DNA from: CAVPEW01 sp050247895
GTDB lineage: Bacteria; Actinomycetota; Acidimicrobiia; Acidimicrobiales; VFJN01
DNA length: 13,759 bases
Reading direction: 5' to 3'
Assembly (NCBI GenBank): GCA_050247895.1
Contig: JBFWTJ010000080.1
Span: 1 to 13,759, forward strand
Shown here piece by piece: positions 11,029 to 13,759 of this stretch (the stretch's first letter is position 1; every line of letters begins with the position of its first letter). Below the pieces are notes generated by a model. It was given only the letters and a program-made list of their open reading frames with translations, ran no database searches and had not been told where the DNA came from. The translations under genes and the position numbers were made by a program.

Positions 11029-11755
11029 CGATCAGCTTGAAGGCCTCGCCCCACGCCACGCCCTCGGGCGCACCGTGCTCGGCCGCGACCGCGTGCACCT
11101 GGGCCGCGAAGCGGGCCCGCTGGGCGGCCAGCTCGTCGGGCCCGGCCGACTCGTCGACGTCCATGGTGGTGAGCAGCTGCGAGCGGTGCGCCTCCAGAGC
11201 GGCGACCTTGCGCCCGAGGTGGCCCTCGACGTCCTCGACGTGGTCGGGCTCCTCGGCCTCGAAGAGCAGCAGCGCGTCGGGCCGGTGGTGGGCCAGGGCC
11301 TGCTCGGTGAAGACCCGGGGCTCGCGTGCGGCCACCACGCCCTCGATCGCCAGCAGGCCGGCGTGGCGGTGGTCGGGGTGCAGGCGGTAGCGCTTCCACG
11401 GGTCGTGGCCCAGGACCACGTCGGGCCGCAGCCGACGGATCCAGGCCGCCACCTGCCACCGCTGGGGCAGGCCCGACTCGAGGGCCCCGTCGGGCCAGCC
11501 GAGGAACACCACCTCGCCCGTCGCGCCCAGCGCGGCGGCCGCGTCGCGCTGCTCGCGCCGGCGCAGGGCCACCAGCTCGGCCGCGTCGAGGTCGGGGTCC
11601 CACGAGCCGGCCGCACCGTCCGTGCACACGAGGTGGTGCACCACGCAACCGGCTGCGGCCCACTTGGCCAGCGTGGCCCCGGCCCCGAACTCGATGTCGT
11701 CGGGGTGGGCGCCCACGGCCAGGGCCACTCCGGGGGTCGGTAGGTTCAGCGACAC
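11018..11755 (-). CDS. PIG-L family (LmbE-like) zinc deacetylase
   Basis: This 245-residue protein has the family's zinc motif AHPDD (A16-H17-P18-D19-D20) near the N-terminus, then CTDGAAGS, LRRREQRDAAAALGATGEVVFLGWPDGAL, and RLHPDHRHAG with H126 and H129. By comparison with MshB, zinc ligands would be H17, D20 and H129, with D19 as the general base. The family removes acetyl groups from N-acetylglucosamine derivatives; members include MshB and the mycothiol amidase Mca. The substrate here is not settled. GTG 11755 has GGAGG 7 bases upstream inside cofC, and the first 10 bases overlap the end of cofC, so the two are co-transcribed and translationally coupled. Length fits a full single-domain protein. 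Confidence 0.9.
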   Translation of the reverse strand: MSLNLPTPGVALAVGAHPDDIEFGAGATLAKWAAAGCVVHHLVCTDGAAGSWDPDLDAAELVALRRREQRDAAAALGATGEVVFLGWPDGALESGLPQRWQVAAWIRRLRPDVVLGHDPWKRYRLHPDHRHAGLLAIEGVVAAREPRVFTEQALAHHRPDALLLFEAEEPDHVEDVEGHLGRKVAALEAHRSQLLTTMDVDESAGPDELAAQRARFAAQVHAVAAEHGAPEGVAWGEAFKLIDRL

Positions 11756-12390
11756 CCGAGCGCCTCCACGTGGCGGAGATCGGCGGGCAGGTCGACGTCG
11801 ACCGAGAGGCGCTCGTCGGCCACGATCCGGTAGGGGAGCCCGAGCCGGGTGGCCTCGGCCCGGTGCCGGGTGAAGCTCGCGGCGCCGTACGCGAAGCGGA
11901 ACCCCGCGCCGGTGGGCACGCACGCCGCGTTGGTGCCGTCGCGGCGGCGGTCGGGCACCAGGGTCACCCCGTCGAAGTCGGCCAGCCAGGCCAGGTCCGT
12001 GGCCAGGGGCAGGTCGGCGTGCGCGACCACGGCCCGGCCGATGCCCCGGCGGGCCAGGTGGGCGACGCCGGCCTCGACCGCGCCGTCCAGGCCCAGGCCC
12101 GGCGTCCAGATCGCCTCGGCCCCGGCCGCCTCGGCCCAGACCCGGACCTCCTCGTCGTCGCAGACCACCGCCACCGGGAGGTGCCGGGCCGCGGCCACCA
12201 CCGTGGTGGCCATGCGCCGGGCCAGATCCGCCCGCTCGGGGGGGCTGAGCACGCCGGCCAGGCGCTCCTTGGCCCGGGAGAAGGCCTTGACCGGCACGAC
12301 CACCGCGGCACCGGTGCGCTCGCTGGAGGGCACCGGGATCGGGATGGCCGCCGCACGCGGTGCGCCGAGGGTCGTCAGGGAGGCCGGCAC
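11746..12390 (-). CDS. cofC: CofC/FbiD: 2-phospho-L-lactate or phosphoenolpyruvate guanylyltransferase (F420 biosynthesis)
   Basis: This 214-residue nucleotidyltransferase has AVVVPVKAFSRAKERLAGVLSPPERADLARRMA (about 29-61; the GTP-binding PVK motif at 33-35), AHADLPLA (123-130, metal-binding Asp), and LVPDRRRDGTNAACVP (144-159), all typical of CofC. The enzyme joins GTP to 2-phospholactate, or to phosphoenolpyruvate in mycobacteria (where it is called FbiD), early in coenzyme F420 assembly. GTG 12390 has a TACCGT box 8 bases upstream. GTG 12333 is an alternative that would remove a weakly conserved leader of 19 residues. It is divergent from gpsA, an arrangement I also recall from Mycobacterium tuberculosis (fbiD next to gpdA2). 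No other F420 gene is in the window. It is co-transcribed with the overlapping PIG-L gene. Confidence 0.9.
   Translation of the reverse strand: MPASLTTLGAPRAAAIPIPVPSSERTGAAVVVPVKAFSRAKERLAGVLSPPERADLARRMATTVVAAARHLPVAVVCDDEEVRVWAEAAGAEAIWTPGLGLDGAVEAGVAHLARRGIGRAVVAHADLPLATDLAWLADFDGVTLVPDRRRDGTNAACVPTGAGFRFAYGAASFTRHRAEATRLGLPYRIVADERLSVDVDLPADLRHVEALGCR
11763..11767 (-). promoter_or_regulatory. Ribosome binding site GGAGG of the PIG-L gene
   Basis: GGAGG on the minus strand, inside the end of cofC, lies 7 bases before GTG 11755 and decides that start. Upstream in-frame codons would be antisense-like extensions across cofC. Confidence 0.7.
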
Positions 12391-12398
12391 CGGGGGGC

Positions 12399-12404
12399 AC
12401 GGTA
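12399..12404 (-). promoter_or_regulatory. -10 box TACCGT of cofC
   Basis: On the minus strand TACCGT lies 8 bases before GTG 12390. It is one of two divergent -10 boxes in the 56-base gap between cofC and gpsA. Confidence 0.45.
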
Positions 12405-12434
12405 CCCGGCCGGGGTCGCGGTCCGGGCCGCCGG

Positions 12435-12440
12435 TAGTCT
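12435..12440 (+). promoter_or_regulatory. -10 box TAGTCT of gpsA (leaderless)
   Basis: TAGTCT ends 6 bases before ATG 12447, with no Shine-Dalgarno sequence. This picks ATG 12447 over the nearby in-frame ATG 12453. Confidence 0.6.
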
Positions 12441-12446
12441 GCCGGC

Positions 12447-13457
12447 ATGTCCATGCGGGTCGCCGTCGTGGGCGCGGGCTCCTGGGGGACCACCCTCGCC
12501 GCGCGCTGCGCCCGGCGCGGCGCGGCGACGTTGTGGGCCCGGCGGCCCGAGCTGGCCGCCGAGGTCGACGCGGCGCGGGTCAACGCCGCGTACCTGCCCG
12601 GCGTCGTGCTCCCCCCGTCGCTGGAGGTCACCGCCTCGCTGGAGCGGGCCGTCGCCGGCGCCGAGCTGGTCCTGCTGGCCGTCCCCACCCGGGGCATGCG
12701 GGCCACCGCGGCGGCGCTCGCCGGTGCGGTGGCGCCGGGCGTGCCCGTGGTGAGCCTGGCCAAGGGCCTCGAGGCCGGGACCCGCCGGCGGATGAGCGAG
12801 GTCGTGGCCGAGGAGCTGCCCGGCCACCCGGTGGGCGTGCTCACCGGGCCGAACCTCTCCCACGAGATCGCGGCCGGCCGTCCCGCCGCGGCGGTCGTCG
12901 CGGTCGAGGACCACGACGTGGCCGAGGCCGTGGGGGCGACGCTGCGCGACGACGTCTTCCGCGTCTACACGAACCACGACGTGGTCGGCTGCGAGGTGGC
13001 CGGCGCGCTCAAGAACGTCATCGCCATCGCCGCGGGCATGGCCGCCGGGCTGGGCACCGGCGACAACGCCCTGGCCGCGGTGATCACCCGGGGCCTGGCC
13101 GAGCTGACCCGGCTGGGGGTCGCCATGGGCGGCGAGGCCCAGACCTTCGCCGGACTGGCCGGGGTGGGCGACCTCGTCGCCACGTGCACGTCGGGCCACA
13201 GCCGCAACCGTTGGGTCGGCGAGCAGCTCGGGCGGGGCCGGTCGCTGGCCGAGGCCACCGCCGAGCTGCCGGGCGTGGCCGAGGGGGTGGCCACCTCGGC
13301 CGTGGTGGTGCAGCTCGCCGCCGAGCTCGGCGTCGAGGTCCCCCTGTCCGAGGAGGTGCGGGCGGTGTGCCACGACGGGCGCAGCGCCCGGGAGGCCTAC
13401 CGGCGGGTCCTGGCCCGCGACGGCGGGGCCGAGGTGCGCGGCCTGGCCCGCCGGTAG
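12447..13457 (+). CDS. gpsA: Glycerol-3-phosphate dehydrogenase [NAD(P)+]
   Basis: The 336-residue enzyme has the family's full length and motifs in order: Rossmann GAGSWGT (9-15), LLAVPTRGM, SLAKGLE (K106), LTGPNLSHEIAAGRP (132-146), GALKNVIAIAAGMAAGLG (catalytic K189), TRGLAELTRLGVAMGG and FAGLAGVGDLVATCTSGHSRNRWVGEQLG (D242). It reduces dihydroxyacetone phosphate to sn-glycerol-3-phosphate for phospholipid synthesis in the cytoplasm. The loop GPNLSHE replaces the common GPSFA-x-E; GPNL variants are familiar in actinobacterial sequences. ATG 12447 is set by the TAGTCT box. The gene is divergent from cofC and is followed after 12 bases by the next plus-strand gene. No key residue is missing. 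Confidence 0.96.
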   Translation: MSMRVAVVGAGSWGTTLAARCARRGAATLWARRPELAAEVDAARVNAAYLPGVVLPPSLEVTASLERAVAGAELVLLAVPTRGMRATAAALAGAVAPGVPVVSLAKGLEAGTRRRMSEVVAEELPGHPVGVLTGPNLSHEIAAGRPAAAVVAVEDHDVAEAVGATLRDDVFRVYTNHDVVGCEVAGALKNVIAIAAGMAAGLGTGDNALAAVITRGLAELTRLGVAMGGEAQTFAGLAGVGDLVATCTSGHSRNRWVGEQLGRGRSLAEATAELPGVAEGVATSAVVVQLAAELGVEVPLSEEVRAVCHDGRSAREAYRRVLARDGGAEVRGLARR

Positions 13458-13463
13458 TAGCCA
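13458..13463 (+). promoter_or_regulatory. Possible -10 box TAGCCA of the last gene
   Basis: TAGCCA starts right after the gpsA stop and ends 6 bases before GTG 13470. The last base is A rather than T, so this is weaker than the other boxes; the gene could also be read through from gpsA. Confidence 0.35.
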
Positions 13464-13469
13464 TCGGGG

Positions 13470-13759
13470 GTGCCCTCGATCCTGCCCCGCGCCCGCCGGG
13501 CCGCGCCCGGCGCACCAGGTGTGGTCCCCGGGCTGCCCGAGGGCTGGCTGGGCCCGGCCCGGGCCGGCGGCTGGACCGGCGTGGGCTCGCTCGACGCCAC
13601 CGTCGAGGTCCACGTGGACCCGCGGGGCCTGGTGACGGTGCCCGCCGGCTGGTCGTTGGACTGGTGGAGCGGTGCCGAGGACCGATGGCACGTGCCGGCC
13701 CGCGAGGCCGGCGGGGTGCGCCAGTCGCGGCTCGACGCCACCCCGGTGGGCGAGACCCG
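13470..13759 (+). CDS. Unidentified protein, 5' part only (runs off the window)
   Basis: The frame from GTG 13470 stays open to the window end: 96 full codons, starting VPSILPRARRAAPGAPGVVPGLPEGWLGP. After a Pro/Ala-rich leader comes a strand-rich section, with VGSLDATVEVHVDPRGLVTVP, then LDWWSGAEDRWHVPAREAGGVRQSRLDATPVGET. The tryptophan-rich LDWW...RWHVP and VRQ text faintly recalls the N-terminal beta domain of actinobacterial glycogen-debranching-like proteins, but I cannot confirm this from 96 residues. It starts 12 bases after gpsA on the same strand and might be co-transcribed. Codon use is the same as its neighbours. Confidence 0.65.
   Translation, partial: MPSILPRARRAAPGAPGVVPGLPEGWLGPARAGGWTGVGSLDATVEVHVDPRGLVTVPAGWSLDWWSGAEDRWHVPAREAGGVRQSRLDATPVGET

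Noticed and set aside
12375..13691. A 438-codon minus-strand frame antisense to gpsA
   Set aside because: gpsA on the plus strand has complete family motifs; the minus frame is low-complexity shadow translation.
1..13759. Search for CRISPR arrays, tRNAs, insertion sequences or phage genes
   Set aside because: No regularly spaced repeats, tRNA cloverleaf, transposase/integrase motifs or attachment-site duplications were seen by eye.

Overview
The window reads as a chromosomal segment of a very high-G+C actinobacterium. Third codon positions are almost all G/C, GTG starts are frequent, and long antisense open frames occur throughout. A sortase-type LPxTG surface protein, an F420-biosynthesis guanylyltransferase, a PIN-PhoH protein and many apparently leaderless genes fit Actinobacteria. 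An Acidimicrobiia-like lineage is my inference; nothing in the window proves the taxon. There is no rRNA, tRNA, CRISPR array, insertion sequence or phage gene. The content is mostly housekeeping plus one toxin-antitoxin module and several uncharacterised proteins.

Layout. 1-945: 3' end of an LPRTG-anchored surface protein, closed by a strong GC hairpin. 1060-3287: a TetR regulator translationally coupled to a di-iron membrane hydroxylase, then a second TetR gene. 3307-4213: two divergent uncharacterised genes. 4246-4871: a VapBC-type toxin-antitoxin pair with its own operator. 4928-5359: an uncharacterised small gene. 5368-9322, all minus strand: PIN-PhoH, a DUF2993 protein, a DEDDy 3'-5' exonuclease and an uncharacterised protein. 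9512-11005, plus strand: a HIT protein, a YqgE/AlgH (UPF0301) protein and a universal stress protein. 11018-12390, minus strand: cofC/fbiD followed by an overlapping PIG-L deacetylase. 12447-13457: gpsA, divergent from cofC. 13470 to the end: the 5' part of an unidentified gene.

The most striking signal is regulatory. Most genes that begin a transcription unit have no Shine-Dalgarno sequence. Instead a TANNNT (or close) hexamer lies 6-8 bases before the start codon, which is where a -10 box would sit if transcription began at or within a base or two of the start codon. Genes inside operons, or with a longer leader, have a good Shine-Dalgarno sequence. This gives a consistent reading of promoters, start codons and transcription units, and it moves several starts downstream of the longest open frame. 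Two autoregulatory layouts stand out: paired TGAAC-N3-GTTCA palindromes in the first TetR promoter, and a TCCTAC-N5-GTAGGA palindrome overlapping the vapB -10 box.

No gene cluster here looks like a complete new system. The best candidates for unknown biology are the TetR-hydroxylase-TetR cluster, the uncharacterised proteins at 3307-4213, 4928-5359 and 5368-6312, and the leaderless architecture itself.
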